Assembly: GCF_964355755.1 (NCBI RefSeq)
Contig: NC_092677.1
Coordinates: 10,252,601-10,316,600 of the forward strand
From: Antedon mediterranea
Lineage: Eukaryota; Echinodermata; Crinoidea; Comatulida; Antedonidae
Direction: 5' to 3'
DNA: 64,000 bases
Positions 28,613-42,500 of the stretch are shown piece by piece. The notes under the pieces were generated by a model. The model worked only from the letters and a program-made list of their open reading frames with translations. It ran no database searches and was not told the DNA's origin. How positions within the stretch are numbered: the first letter of the stretch is position 1; each line of letters starts with the position of its first letter. The translations under genes were made by a program, and so were the position numbers.

Positions 28613-29984
28613 AAGATTACTACATTGTTAAGTATTTTTTGATAATACAGTATTTTTTAACATTTGATGTTTTTTTTCCATAATTTTTATAAACACAATG
28701 TTTGTCAGATTCCATATAAGGCAAGATATTTGTCAGATAGACATATATGGTGAGATATTCTATACCGGACATTCATATATGTTCAGAGTTTCTTATGGAA
28801 TATTTCTATATTTGTCTTTAGTTTTCATATTACAATCCATTTGGTGTTGTTTTTCAATCAAATGTCTTCCAAAATCCTTTCTCAATTTGTTCATTTTGAG
28901 AAATACCGTTTGTTCAACTTTCATTTATAGAAACATATTTTAAACAAAATTAATATTATTATAATATCTTGCAGTATTTTTCATATGAATAGTATACAAA
29001 TATTTTAGTGCATGGAAAATATTTTATATATGTAATCATGTTGGTATATTTAGATATATTGAATATATATAATTTTAGTTAAGAGATATTTTGCAGCTGT
29101 TTAATAGATAATTTGCATATTTATGCTCATTTGCATATGAAGGTGATTGAACGACTTGGGGTTGTTGTACATGATCAGAAAAACATGTACATTCATTTAA
29201 AACCTACACTTTTATCTTGCTTATATGCTTGATTCGCAGTAGCCTATTTAGTAGGTAGTAGACATGGAGAACTAGTTTAATTTTTTTTAAAGGTGCTGGC
29301 TAGGGTAAGGGATTTTTCTTTTTCATAATACATGGTGATTTTGCAACATAAATATCTCTTAATACAACTTGTCAGGTACCCACAGATTTTTACTGTCTCT
29401 CCAACCATTTAATTAATTTATCATTTAAAGTTCTGTCTACACTTTTATTGAGTTGTATCCTAAGTAGCAAAGGTCATATACCGTCCATATCTCCATACAA
29501 CTTAATTAATGATTTTTAAACATGAATATTTTGCTCTCTGTTGAACTAAAAGGTCTTCTTTATTATCTAAATCTTGCCTTAAAATAAAGTGCTTTTTTCT
29601 AAATTTTAAAAACTTTTTGAATTGCATTTGCGTCAGCTTAGCCGCCACTTACAGTATTTACGTTTCTGGTCATAACCTGCTGTGTGTGAAACATTTTGCT
29701 TGTCAATTTCAACTTAAATTTCATTTTAAATTGTCCTACAAATTAATTTATCACCATTGTTCATTTGCTATTATCGTCTCGTCCTAAAGTCTTTGGCCAC
29801 TTGCTATTGATTTTTTGTTGTTGTCTTTTACATCACATAATGATGTCAAATAACTTTATACTATGTGATACATCAGTGCAATTCTATTTTGTGTTTCTTC
29901 TTTTTATTTTATTTTTCATCATCAAATATTATTTGATTATTTGTACCATTGCACTCATAAACATTCATTATTTGTATAATATAT

Positions 29985-30112
29985 TATACGCTCTGTGCTT
30001 TTTTCTGGCTGTTTTACTTTATCGTTTTGATTTTGGGATCTCCATTGAGATCCAGCCACTGATACTGACAACATTGTAATTTTCGCGTAATTTGCCTTTT
30101 GATTTATAATGA
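29985..30112 (+). repeat. dispersed repeat, CTCCATTGAGATCCAGCC family
   Basis: Contains TCTGGCTGTTTTACTTTATC, CTCCATTGAGATCCAGCCAC and TTTGCCTTTTGATTTATAA in the order of the other copies. Confidence 0.6.
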
Positions 30113-30754
30113 ATTTATATATCTTTCATTTTTTTTATAGTATAGTTTAAGGATTATATTTTTAAAGTACAGTATATCATTGTCAGGCTGCTAGTAGGTA
30201 TTATGGTTATGACTTAAAGATAACAATTGAAATACATATAAATTAATTTAAATAAATGATAATGAATTAAAGTAATTTATCTGGGAAAGAATGGTGTGGC
30301 CAAAAAAAAAACTGTAACAGTAATAGAAAAATAATTGGTTAAATAAAAATCATGTTTGAAATGGTGCAGAAAAACAAACTAATTGTGTTTGAATCTAGTA
30401 GATTTTCTTGTTTTGAGTGGATTTTTGCTGCTGTTGTTTTGATAACTTTTTTCCCTTTTGTGGGTTCATCTCACTTCCTTATATTGAAAAAAATATATTC
30501 ATTAACTCTGTATTTAAAGTCATAAATCTTCTTCTGTTCATAAAATAGGTCTTTTTTTGTATGTTGCATACACATTGTTTTGTTTTGGTTCATTGAAAAG
30601 GTTAGGTACAACAAATCTTCCAAGACAACATTTTCTATTTTTACAAGTTGTTATAACAATACATCTGATCATATATTTGTTTTATTCAACATTATTTATA
30701 GAGGGTGACCCTAAACAACATATGCTGATAATCAAGGTGATGAGTTATGATAAC

Positions 30755-31003
30755 TGTCTGTGTGACAGTGGCTGTGTGTATACTAGTACACTGAGGTAAC
30801 CCCCTACTCGTCTCGAAAGATGTACTAGGTTCTTTAAAGTGCACATGAGCTAGAAGTGTAGACTGGACCTACAGTTTATAGTCCTTATCCGAGAAGACTT
30901 GTTGTACCACCAGAACCAGGGAGCGCGTGGGGCTCGAACGCTTGCGAATGTTACTAGGTATTATGGTTCCACTGTCTTAACCACTTGGGCACTCGCTTGC
31001 TCT
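30755..31003 (-). mobile_element. tRNA-derived SINE (Leu/Ser-like head), well preserved
   Basis: Minus-strand reading starts with GTGCCCAAGTGGTTAAGACA (A-box arm), has AGCGTTCGAGCCCC (B box), then GGTGGTACAACAAGTCTTCT and ACCTAGTACATCTTTCGAGA. It joins modules seen separately at 24482-24665 and 9856-10127, so it is the best template for this family here. Confidence 0.75.
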
Positions 31004-31262
31004 GATAATCACAGGAGCGGTCGTTTGCCTTCAAGAATGTTATGATATTGTGACCTATATTAATATATTCCTGTACTTAATAACCTGTCGGTAATGCGCT
31101 TCATCAAACAACCTTAACAGTGGTTTGCACTGAAGGGCATACTTAACTTCCTGCATGTACTTAACATGCCTTCACCTGTTTATTGAATGTCATTGACATG
31201 TGTGGCAGGTATTCCACAAAAAATGAAAATAGTATTTTCATGCACATATGCCTTTGTGAGAG

Positions 31263-31390
31263 CAGTAGCGTAATGGCTACGAGCACTCACTGGCTAAACC
31301 CAAGGGGCCCCAGAACATGAGCAACCCCAATGCAACTAACCAGCGTTTCAGGGCCTCTTAGGAGTGCTAAACCAGGGGATTAGTCTAGAC
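31263..31390. mobile_element. truncated CAGTGGC-type MITE
   Basis: CAGTAGCGTAATGGCTACGAG at the left with inner words GGGCCTCTTAGGAGTGCTAA and AAACCAGGGG matching 26025-26170 and 32698-32898 (the quoted terminus is one base beyond the strict repeat). The right terminus is missing. Confidence 0.55.
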
Positions 31391-31750
31391 CCAAGGGAAA
31401 CTGTTTCACCAGATCAACATTTAATGTGAATTTTGTGATTGAATGATAAATGGGCAATATACTCACTATATCAACACCAAATGGAAACTGTAGGCACTAA
31501 AACCAATTCTACAATGTCAACTTTCATCCAATCGAACTAGTTTGAATGATTAACCTTGTTTCTACAAACCTTTTTACTAAATACGACTGTCAGAGAGCTA
31601 AGTTGATTAGATGATTTTTTGCTCAACTTTGTATACTTAAGGCATTGAAAATAACTGTGAATGATTATCACATTTCTGCATAAAATAGGAAGGCACATGA
31701 GTGTGGAAATCACAGGGAAAAAATCCAAATAAGTTACAAACATCATAAAT

Positions 31751-32062
31751 TACAGTATTTCTGTATTGTACAGTATTTCTGTATTGTACAGTATTTCTGT
31801 ATTGTACAGTATTTCTGTATTGTACAGTATTTCTGTATTGTACAGTATTTCTGTATTGTACAGTATTTCTGTATTGTACAGTATTTCTGTATTGTACAGT
31901 ATTTCTGTATTGTACAGTATTTCTGTATTGTACAGTATTTCTGTATTGTACAATATTTCTGTATTGTACAGTATTTCTGTATTGTACAGTATTTCTGTAT
32001 TGTACAGTATTTCTGTATTGTACAGTATTTCTGTATTGTACAGTATTTCTGTATTGTACAGT
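31751..32062. repeat. 18-bp minisatellite, ~17 copies
   Basis: TACAGTATTTCTGTATTG repeated almost without change (one A variant near 31951). Each unit contains ACAG-n5-CTGT and can form a small stem. The 18-bp period leaves all frames open on both strands, which explains the long frames here. Confidence 0.97.
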
Positions 32063-32697
32063 GATATGAATTGACAATATCATACAAACCTAGAGTACAA
32101 AGTTATATTTAAATTTCCTTTATTTTTTAACTTTATTTCAGGCCTATACCCATAACAATATAGATGATTTTTTTTGTACAATAAATAAAATTTAAAAAAA
32201 AAAGTATCATAATATATTACTGATTTTATCATATGAATTATAAGAATTATATTCTTAAATTTCTTACAAATTTGATATATATTTTATTTTCAGTTATCTG
32301 TAACCATCATAAGTTTGTATATTACAAACATGATAAAACAACTATGTATGTATATGACAGGTGATCTAATCCTGAGAACTCTAAACAAATGAAGAAATAA
32401 AAAGGGAAAAACAACATTACATTTCACATTTTTTTACATAAACGATTATACTCTTTAAAAACATGTCATCTAATTTCTAATTTTCATAACAATGTGAATA
32501 GTGTTAATCGTCAATAAATTATTTATAACAAAAATTACATTATGATAGAACATAGAACTTATTGAGTTAATCAAATAAGCAACTTGTTTTGATTTTGTTT
32601 TGGAAAAGGTTGTATATTAATTACATTTTTATTTTATTTATTTCTTTCATTAAAACATAAAAAGAAGCACTAAGGAGAGACCATATACCCACGGATC

Positions 32698-32898
32698 CAG
32701 TGGCGTAACGCTGAGGCCCCTGGTTTAAGCAACGTAAGTGGCCCTTCAAGTTCCATTGCTGGAGGCCTCAGGCGTTTTTAGCCTTTTTACCATATTTTAA
32801 TGCCTGTTTTTTTCTCTGGGCACTGCTTATGGGCGGGCCCCATAAGCTCCAAGGCCCCTGGGTTTAGCCAATGAGCGCTCATAGCCGTTATGCCACTG
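32698..32898. mobile_element. CAGTGGCGTAAC MITE, full length
   Basis: Inverted ends CAGTGGCGTAACGC and GCCGTTATGCCACTG, 201 bp, with inner GGCCCCTGGTTTAAGC and GCCCCTGGGTTTAGCC also inverted. No clear 8-bp duplication is visible at its flanks. Confidence 0.75.
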
Positions 32899-33144
32899 TC
32901 ACGACCCCCCCTTCCCACCCATCTTTCCCTTTAATGAACAGGACTTATCAGTATCTTGGTCAGTTGTCTCTTCGACTGAAATCATTTGAATATATTTTGT
33001 AATATGTTACATAACAAAATGTCATTCTATTTTTAATATTGCAATGCGTTACATATATACACCCCAGGCTTCTACTTCATGGTCTGCTATGGTATCGTGT
33101 GCATTAGTATACCGGTGATACTGCATCAACTCCGACTGAGATAT

Positions 33145-33489
33145 CTACATTGCGTCTTCTTTTTCTTTGTCGTCATCTTTTGTCTCATTCGATGGGTCTG
33201 GAGATGATGTATTATCCACCTCTGCGTAACGTCTATCGTTGTTCACTTTCCTCTGCCGTGCCATAATAATGATTAGTATTATTATCACTACTAAAACAGC
33301 AACAACAACTCCAAGAACGATCATGTTCATATCTGCAAAGGTTATGAAGAAAAAAACACAAATATAGACAAATACTAACTCTCACTATCATAGAATAGAT
33401 ATATACCTCTGTTATTTAACATGAAACTAACAGTTTAAATGGGATGTTTACAATACAATTATTGACAATACAGTGTGCCCTTTTTATTT

Positions 33490-33537
<48 letters not shown>

Positions 33538-36500
33538 TTGCACTGATGAAAGGTTGTCCGAAAGCTCTGCTACTTTTTCTGGCTGTTTTACTTCATCGTT
33601 TTGATTTAGCTTTTTGCTTATTTTATTTTGCATCTCCATTGAGATCCAGCCACTGATACCCACAGCATTGTCATTATTTTCAGTCATTTGCCTTTGGATT
33701 TATATTATATTTTTATATATAGGCCCTATATAATGTTTATTTTCATTTGTATTTTTATATTACTTGCTCCTGGCACAATTGTGCTTGCTATAAACATACC
33801 CAATAAATATTATTATTATTATTATTTAAAACTCACCATTTGGCTTCGGTTGTGTGAATTCTGTAAAAACGATATAGCATAATTCATGGTGACATCTAAA
33901 CATCTATTTTCGATATAATTATATTATAACAGAACCATGACAAAGAAACAGTAACAAAACTGTAGTGTCGGGGGGCTATGTGAAAATATCAACTAAACTA
34001 GATTTTAGCTCCATTAATAGTAGAGTCATATTAATCCAAAATAAACTCGTCAGAATTGATTATAATTGTAGAGTATATTCAGGGAATATCCCTACTAAGA
34101 GAACACTTTTTTCTCATGAAACTAACAAAAGGAAATATATTAAGGCGTTACGTAGGCCTATTTATTTATAACTTACTTCCACTAGTAGTGTTTTGTGAGA
34201 TGGATGAAGTCGTAAAACCGGAGTCTGAAAGTCAAAGAATACATTTTTTGTTAAGTTATTATAAAGTGGCGTGAATTTGACCAACGGAACGGCGTCACAT
34301 CTCATCTCCCAAAAACAGAATGAGCGTAAAGCTCTGTCAACACTATCAAACTTTGTGACAAAAAAATGTGATGTGCCCATATATAGACACGATGATGTCA
34401 TATCACTACCGTATTTGGGCACTTGACACAGTTTTTGTTAGTGTAGACAGAGAGCTTAACAGATTGGAATGGGACCGGTGGTGTTTCGAAGATTTCTCCA
34501 AGCGATATGTTGCTTCACAGTTGCTGGATGCCACCACACAGGAGGTATTCAGGGGGTAGGTTTAAGTTGCCAACTGGATGCAACCACACAGGAGGTATTC
34601 AGGGGGTAGGTTTAAGTTGCCAACTGGATGCCACCACACAGGAGGTATTCAGGGGGTAGGTTTAAGTTGCCAACTGGATGCCACCACACAGGAGGTATTC
34701 AGGGGGTAGGTTTAAGTTGCCAACTGGATGCCACCACACAGAAAGTATTTAGGGGGTAAGTTTAAGTTGCCAACTGGATGCCACCACAAAGGAGGTATTC
34801 AGGGGGTAGGTTTAAGTTGTCAACTGGATGCCACCACACAGGAGGTATTCAGGGGGTAGGTTTAAGTTGCCAACTGGATGCCACCACACAGGAGGTATTC
34901 AGGGGGTAGGTTTAAGTTGCCAACTGGATGCCACCACACAGAAGGTATTCAGGGGGTAGGTTTAAGTTGCCAACTGGATGCCACCACACTGGAGGTATTT
35001 GGGGTGGGGGTAGGTTTAAGTTGCCAACTGGATGCCACCACACAGGAGGTATTCAGGGGCGTTGGGTCAAGTCGCCAACTGGATGCCACCACACTGGAGG
35101 TATTCAGGGGGATAGGGTCAAGTTGCCAACTTCTACGTACAAGGAATAATCAAATATTGTTTCCTTGATAAGTGTATAGCAACCGTGTGGTTTTTACATA
35201 ATGATATTAGTACAATCCCTGGTACAATTATCTAGAATTATACAATAATGTGTTATCTTACCGAATCTTGGTTGTATTCTGTCTAATATAGCTTGTGCCG
35301 GACCTTAAGGGAAAAAATACGAATATGACAGTCATATCATGATTATAACACGCGAAATAAAAACAATTTTGTTATAGATCTGAAGTATAGGCCTACAAAT
35401 GTTGGCCGTCGAGGTTTCTAGATACAGATACAGATACAGATTCATTTATTGTCCAAAATAATAATGGAAATTATAGTGCTCATAAACCTTGGCTTGCCTA
35501 AAATAAATATAAATATAACGGGGACTATCTAACAAATGTTTTGTTATAATGCCTTAACCCAGCTGGGTAGAACGAGTACTTGTAACGGTACGTCTGCGCA
35601 TTCACCGTCCTCATCCTACTAACGATAACGGAGCCGATAATGTCCTTATGAAGAGGATGGTTGGTGTCTTCCAATATAGTATGGAACACATCGGCAAGAC
35701 GTTCGCTGTAGAAAGAGTCGAGCGTTTGCACAGACGAACCAATTACTTTCCCCGCTCTACCCAGCACCTTTTCAATTCGGTCTTTATCCCCTTTACTGAT
35801 ATTCCCAGCCCAGCCCAACATACAATAACCCCAAATAGATAACATCACTGATGAGTAAAACATTTTACAAATATCCAGCTTTACTCCAAACGAACCGAGT
35901 TTCCTCAGGCAGTACAGCCTTGTATTTAACTTCTTAACTATAATGGTCAACATTATACTACTCCCAGGTACTTATAATTGTTAACAATCTCTACTTCCTT
36001 TCCTTTAATGTAGGCCTATACCGGGTCCATACTGTCAGACCTATTGTGTTTTCGAAAATCAATCCGCAATTCTTTCGTTTTATTTATGTTTAGTTCAAGA
36101 AAATTATTGCCACAGTAACCGGTGAATCGAATAACCTCAGAAAGGTATAGAGAAGAATTGTTATTATTAATAAGTCCAACCATAGCCGAGTCGTCCGCAA
36201 ATTTTATCATTTAGTTTACTGTGTCTAAGGTGTGGAATAATCTATCAGAACATCTTTAATGATGATATGATAGTCGATGAGTTTTGTTCTTTCAGACCAG
36301 TATTTTTTTTATCTTTTGTCTTTATTCATCATTCAATTTTTCATAAATGTATTACAATTGTATATATACTCTCAATTCATATAATATATATTAAATTTAC
36401 GTTTTTCTCAGTAGTTTTACATTTAGCAGGTTCCATTCATATTTCTTTTTAGTTTATAGACTCGATCGGAAAGTTTGTCGTTATTCGTTGTATCAGTTTG

Positions 36501-39500
36501 TGTTAACAATATTTATTGTAGTAGTGGGGTGCCTTAAGGGAAAAAATGATCAAAAACGTTACACGGATGACAAAGTTTTCATTTTTTGCACATATGTTCA
36601 CTTGGACATACAGATTTAAAAAATCACTGTAGCCAAGAAAAAAAATGTATTTTATGACCATATTTGGAGTATTTTCAAAATGGCCGCCAAAACAAAATGA
36701 TGGTCCATATCTTAGTAACCGGTTACATTTTATTAGAAAATGGCCGGAATCATCATTTCCGGAATTGTGACCTTTGACCCTAGTATGGTCATATCTCGAT
36801 AACTACTGGCAGTAGAAACATGAGGTTGGTCTTAAAATATTCCCAATATACATGTTAGTATTTGGTCTAACGAAATATTTTTCCCAAAAGTGACTGGAAA
36901 TCATAATATTGACCTTTGACCCGATAACCTCAAATTTCGTTACCGAATGCGCATAACATCAAAATATTGGGCTTAAATTGTAGTGAGGATGGATGAGATG
37001 AATGTTGTGATACGCATTCTCATGTATGAATATATTTGATGTCCCGAACTGCGCCCCGTATATTTGAAGTGTCCATTTCTATATTATCATTTAGATAAGT
37101 CAAAAGAGAAAGAATAGATATGTCATGTTCGGATCTTTTCTGACCCGACAATTGGAAAAGTGTTAATTCTCGTCTGGCGTTACGTACCAGTAGTACAATT
37201 GATCCAATCCGAGTAATTCTTATTTTTATATTCACGTGCAGGCACCCACGTAGGAGTACAGTTGGACACCTCGTCCACGTTGCAGTAAAACTTCTCATTA
37301 CCAAATTTGTAATTAGATTCGGCAGGTATATTTTTTAATATTTTTCTGAAAATGAAACGAAAATTAAGTACATTAATTAGTCAACTCTAACTCTAAATAG
37401 CATTCATATTTTTAATTCTAATGTAAGACGTTAATGCAATTTTTAATAGTTTTACATTTTTAACAGTATTTTTAACTTTTTATCTTGTATTTTTAATCTG
37501 TTATAATACTGCACGTTTTTAAATTGTTGCAATATTGTTGTTTTAATCTACCAAGCAAAGTGAATTTCCATTTTTATGGACAAATAAAATTTCTTGAATC
37601 TTCTTGAATCTTGAACTCTAAAATACCAGACTCTCTGAAAACCGGAAACTCTCCCAAAACCGGACTTTTATAAATGTCTTAACCTAAATGTATTGTTACC
37701 ATTAAAGACGCATTCCGAATACCAATCTTGCATATTAGGCCAGCCCAAAGGTGAGTTGACTGTATATTAATATTGTACAGATTTGTAATCTTATTTACCA
37801 CTTTTACATTGCACTCGATTTGCACGGATTTGTTTGTAGATATCTATAAAAATGGGTATAGGTACAGTACTTGTTATTTTAACCCTTAGATCAGTAGACC
37901 CTTGTTGGGTAAGAAGAGTTATTAACGAAAGAACATTATTAACGGTTCGTTAGATTGCGGTTTATGTGATCTAGGGACGTATGATTTATATCAGAAATCG
38001 GAAAGATGTGTTTATACAGATATAATATAACTGTAGGAGTAGAATGTAGCTCATTAACCTTGTAATAATCGGAAATCCATCGCATTATATATAAACATGT
38101 TACCTAGATGCAGCTTGCCTTTTTGCTGCTGATGTTTTTCTGATGCTCAAGCGAACGCACGGTAAAATGATGCGCGATCGTAATGGCCAATAATATATAT
38201 TCCCAGAAGGACTATTTGAAACATACATTTTTCCTGACTGTTTGGTTTTGTTTAATCTTTTTATTTGTTACCACTATATCCACAGTGTTCTCGTAATTTG
38301 CTTATTGATTATTCAACCCTAGTCTGGGTCCCAGAAGTTTGGACTTAAAATTAGTACAAAGATAAAAATGTTGGCACGTATGGCGTTTCATACGTATATT
38401 TGAGCTTGTATTTGTTTGTATAGCCTCGAAGTAATATAAATGTTGTTTCTTTTGCTTATCTAGACTCATGTAGATTTTTCGATGCACCTGTGACGTCACA
38501 GCAATTTACGGCGACGGCTGTACGGCAAGCGCGTGCGGCGATATCCTTAATCTCGCGATTTTTCTGAATCCCTAATCCATCCCTAATACTTTGTAAAAAT
38601 ATGGTCCTCAGTCAAGTTGTCCTTTCTTATACGTTATCATGTCTATGTCTATGGACCCGCCATCCAGAAATAAGAAGGCCATAATACATGGCTGCAGTCG
38701 CGTGCTCGAAGTTAGTGTTTACCGATCAACCGACCGACATGTTGAGCTGTAGAAGAAAAAAAAAACGCAGCAACGTATTGACAAGTGGGAACCGACGACG
38801 CAACAGTGCTGCAAACATCGCAGGTTTGATTTCAGGGGGTAAACAATTAATATTGGAAGGGTATTTTCTTGCGTAGATTGCGTTGCGTCGCTAGTGAGAA
38901 CCAAGTTTAACTCACTTGTTTCTATCACTTAAACGATGTTGGTGTTTCTTTACGAATCCTAATTCTTGGCACACTTCATTGTAAGACACGGACCTCGGTC
39001 GCATTTTAAACCACGTCCCTTTCAAATAGTAAGTTACAAAACCATCGGCAACCAATTTTTCTGTATCGTCTGTCACCAATCGAAAAGAATAATCTATACA
39101 GAAATAATAAATAAATATTAAATATGGCCGTAAAATAGCCTTCACTAAATTTACAATACAAAAGGTAGAACGAAGTCTATCAGGTAATTAATTAAGAGGT
39201 ATGAAAGTAGTATTCGAAAACAAAAGTTTTTCTTTCACTAATAGCTAGCTATAAATAGAAATATGGTGCTATAATACAATTTCGGTTTCATTACACCTTT
39301 ATTATTAGTATTCTTTTTATAGATCACCATTTGTATAATTACCGAACTATTTGGAAAAAAATGAAGTAAAACAGTTACACGCAAGATTGTCACACAGTTC
39401 ATTAATACACCAATCACTTTTTTTGTGTGAAATATACGGCACTTTTATTGAAGTATTTTTACTGCATAAACCGTATAAAAAACAAGTCCATGATAAACCA

Positions 39501-42500
39501 TTGAAGAGTATGGGGTTACTCTTAGTGGTCCATCTCAATCCCTGTCGTTGTGGAAAGACGAGTGAGCGCCGCTTGGTGGTATCACTCAACAAGGGGCCGG
39601 ACCCTTAGTCGCAGGTTACCCCCGCCCCGAGCTCCCCTTAAATTTACATTCAACCAGTCTCAGATTTTTAAAGTATTTACTGCGAAATACAGGAAACGAA
39701 ACTTATGAAAGTACACAAAACAATGCTAGTAATAAGTTTGAGTTCGTAAAAAACAATTTTAGTGAAATCGACACTTAATTAAATGGAATATGAAACGAAG
39801 TCAAACGAAAACACGTACGAATTTTTAGATTAAATAAAATATGGTATTAATTTACAGAAATTATTTGCCTGATTCGCAAAACTTTTTTTTTCTCGTCTTG
39901 TTGGAAGCTGGTAACGCTGAATAAATGAGTTTTTAAACGATATAATACCTTTGATACACCAAACACTTAGAACATGTTCGGGCTGACAGGAGGTGGACAT
40001 CTTTTCCAATCTACACTCTGTGTCGCACGTTATTTGATAAGGCTGTGACGTATTCTCAGGCGTTCCATACCTGAAATCAAGATTATTTTGTAATCTAGCA
40101 TTATATGCCTAGTATTGAGTATAACTCTCCATTTTATGCTTGAAAACAATGTTAGTTTGCGTGCATGTCTTAAACATCATGACCATTTCAATTTGGTCGA
40201 TTCCAATTGATTTGATATATTAATATTAATTATTGTCATTTTAACAACACGAAATGAACTTTGGTTGGTCACGGTTGTTTACATGCTTATTTACATACAA
40301 TATGCAATGAACACAAAAAACGTTTAACCAATGAATCTAAAGAATCTTACGAACTTATTAATTATAAATAAATGATTGTCGGCAACGTTCGGAGTGATTA
40401 CATATTGATCAATATTGATTATCTATAGACTATTGAATGAATGATTGATCCAAATCAATACATTAACTCACCGATTATCGATAGGAACATCATATGCCTT
40501 TTGAAAACAAAGATGTCTGCAAATAGCATCAGCGTGAATCTGTCTCAGGGTTTTGTCATCCGTGGCGCTGCATAAGTAACCCGATAAACCATCCTTTTTC
40601 GTCACGATTGCGTACCCATCAAATGATGATTGATTGTTCCGTGATTTTCTACCACCACGGAGACTAATCATTGAATCATCTAATTTAAGTTTGCTTTCTG
40701 TAATAAGATAAAAATAATATAATGTTCAGGAATGTGTCCGGACTACAGCCAATCCATACACTATACAGCTAATCAAATCTTCAAATCAAATTGATAAAAA
40801 AAAGAACTTCTCCTTCTTTTCATGTTCAAATTGATTAAAAAAAGAACTTCTCCTTCTTCTCATGTTAGGCCTACTATAATTTTGAAACGCGTGTATGTGG
40901 AAGTCTTTAAAATTAATAATTATTAATATAAATTCCTGTGACTAAATAGCCCAATTGAATGGTGGATAAACTTCTGTGAGCCAACACAGGGTGAGGAACA
41001 CCCACGATACAAAGATTGCGTCCCTCAATCTTAAAGTTATTTAACAAATTAAAATCGAAAATGTGTTTCGTAGGCCTTTATTTTCTTATTATGCTAATTA
41101 AATTCAAGATTAATTATTATTATTATTATTATTATTAATCTCCATAATTTCAATTTGTATGGAGCGCCATTGCATTCCAACATAATGTATTATCCGGTAA
41201 TTTGAATTTAAAAAGTAATCCAGACGCCGGTTTTTTTTTTCCTTTTTTTTTTTTGTTACTGCTGTCACGCAAAGCTGAAGCATAAACAAAGCTTTGAAAG
41301 CTACGTCACGTGACATATATTTCATAATTTCCCAAAAAGAGAGGATGCATACATTAGAATCAACAAATAATCGATCGGGTTACTATCCTCATTTAGTATT
41401 CACATACTGACGATTGGCTACACATCTCCTTATCTCTTACTTCCAAGCAGTTGTGTTGTGAGCGACGCTTGGCTTGCACTAAATTCAAACCTGTTCATTC
41501 TTTGATGTTATTAAACCATTTCTCGTAAAATGTAAGGGTAGAACATTTAAATGGAAAAGCAATATCTTCGAAGGTCAGCCATTTTAGGGTGCTTTCCCTA
41601 GCTGGGAATTTACCAAGATTTCAATATTTCTCAAATACGGTTATGATCTATCCGTCGCATACTAAATAGTGCAAGCGCCTCATCGCTACATTCGCAGGAT
41701 GAAGATTGCTCGCGTCACCCCTATATATAAGTCTGACAAAGTATGGCAATAAATCCGATCTCTCCAATAATATCGCTCTATCTCAATTCTTTCAATTTTT
41801 TCGAAAAGGACACAATACCTCATCTGATCGTTAAGCGTGGTTCCCACTAGAGACGCAACGCAAGGACGTACGCGCAATGCAAGCGAGTTAATCAATGACA
41901 AGCCACTGTTCGAATAATCCATTGCTTGTGATTGGTCAAATCACTTACGTTGCGTTACGTCCTTGCGTTACGTCGCAAGTGGGAACCAAGCTTAACTAAT
42001 AAAATAAAATGGTTGATGCTTGTGAAAATCGCCATTTTTCATTAGGATTTTTTTCAAGTCTCGCCCACACGTGCACCTCAAGATGTTTGTCGGGCATCTG
42101 CCTTTATTCTCTGACCTATTATCATTATATTATTTGAATTGTATTTCCCTTCCCTTTCCCTTATTCAATTTCAAATTTATTCACCTCCCTTAGGAGAAAC
42201 ATATAAAAACTGTACAGCAAAATAAAACACATCAAAATGAAGATTCACACAAATCAAAATGGTTTTAACAAGTTATAAGGTGTCAAAATCATTGTGAAAA
42301 AGGGCAGACTTAACCCTATCACAGATATCATGATTGACAAATGTTATGAAATGAAAAATTGCGCGCAAAAACACCAAGGCGATATTTCTGATAATCTATC
42401 TCGTGTTATTAGTTACTTGTTTTTTTTTTTGCGATTATAAATGTATTAGTGTGCTTTATTTTAAAATTGATCGATATAGGCCTAATTACAGTCTTTAATT

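Larger units (their letters stand above)
28613..33144. other. convergent spacer AGXT2 / SRCR-B, no gene
   Basis: AT-rich 4.5 kb with the AGXT2 3' UTR and the SRCR-B 3' UTR. It carries a SINE, two CAGTGGC elements, a dispersed repeat and an 18-bp satellite. An open frame of 104 codons at 29765-30079 is a hydrophobic AT-rich artefact overlapping a dispersed repeat. An AATAAA at 29583 is a possible AGXT2 poly(A) signal. Confidence 0.55.

Noticed and set aside
29765-30079. 104-codon hydrophobic open frame after AGXT2
   Set aside because: AT-rich composition, overlap with a dispersed repeat, no homology and no splice or start support.
31637-32087. Open frames of Tyr/Gln/Asn-rich repeats
   Set aside because: 18-bp satellite artefact open in several frames on both strands.
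39351-39608. Overlapping open frames on both strands near a GC-richer patch
   Set aside because: Neither frame shows a known domain; the patch at 39530-39640 lies in SRCR-B intron 3 and could be an unrecognised repeat.
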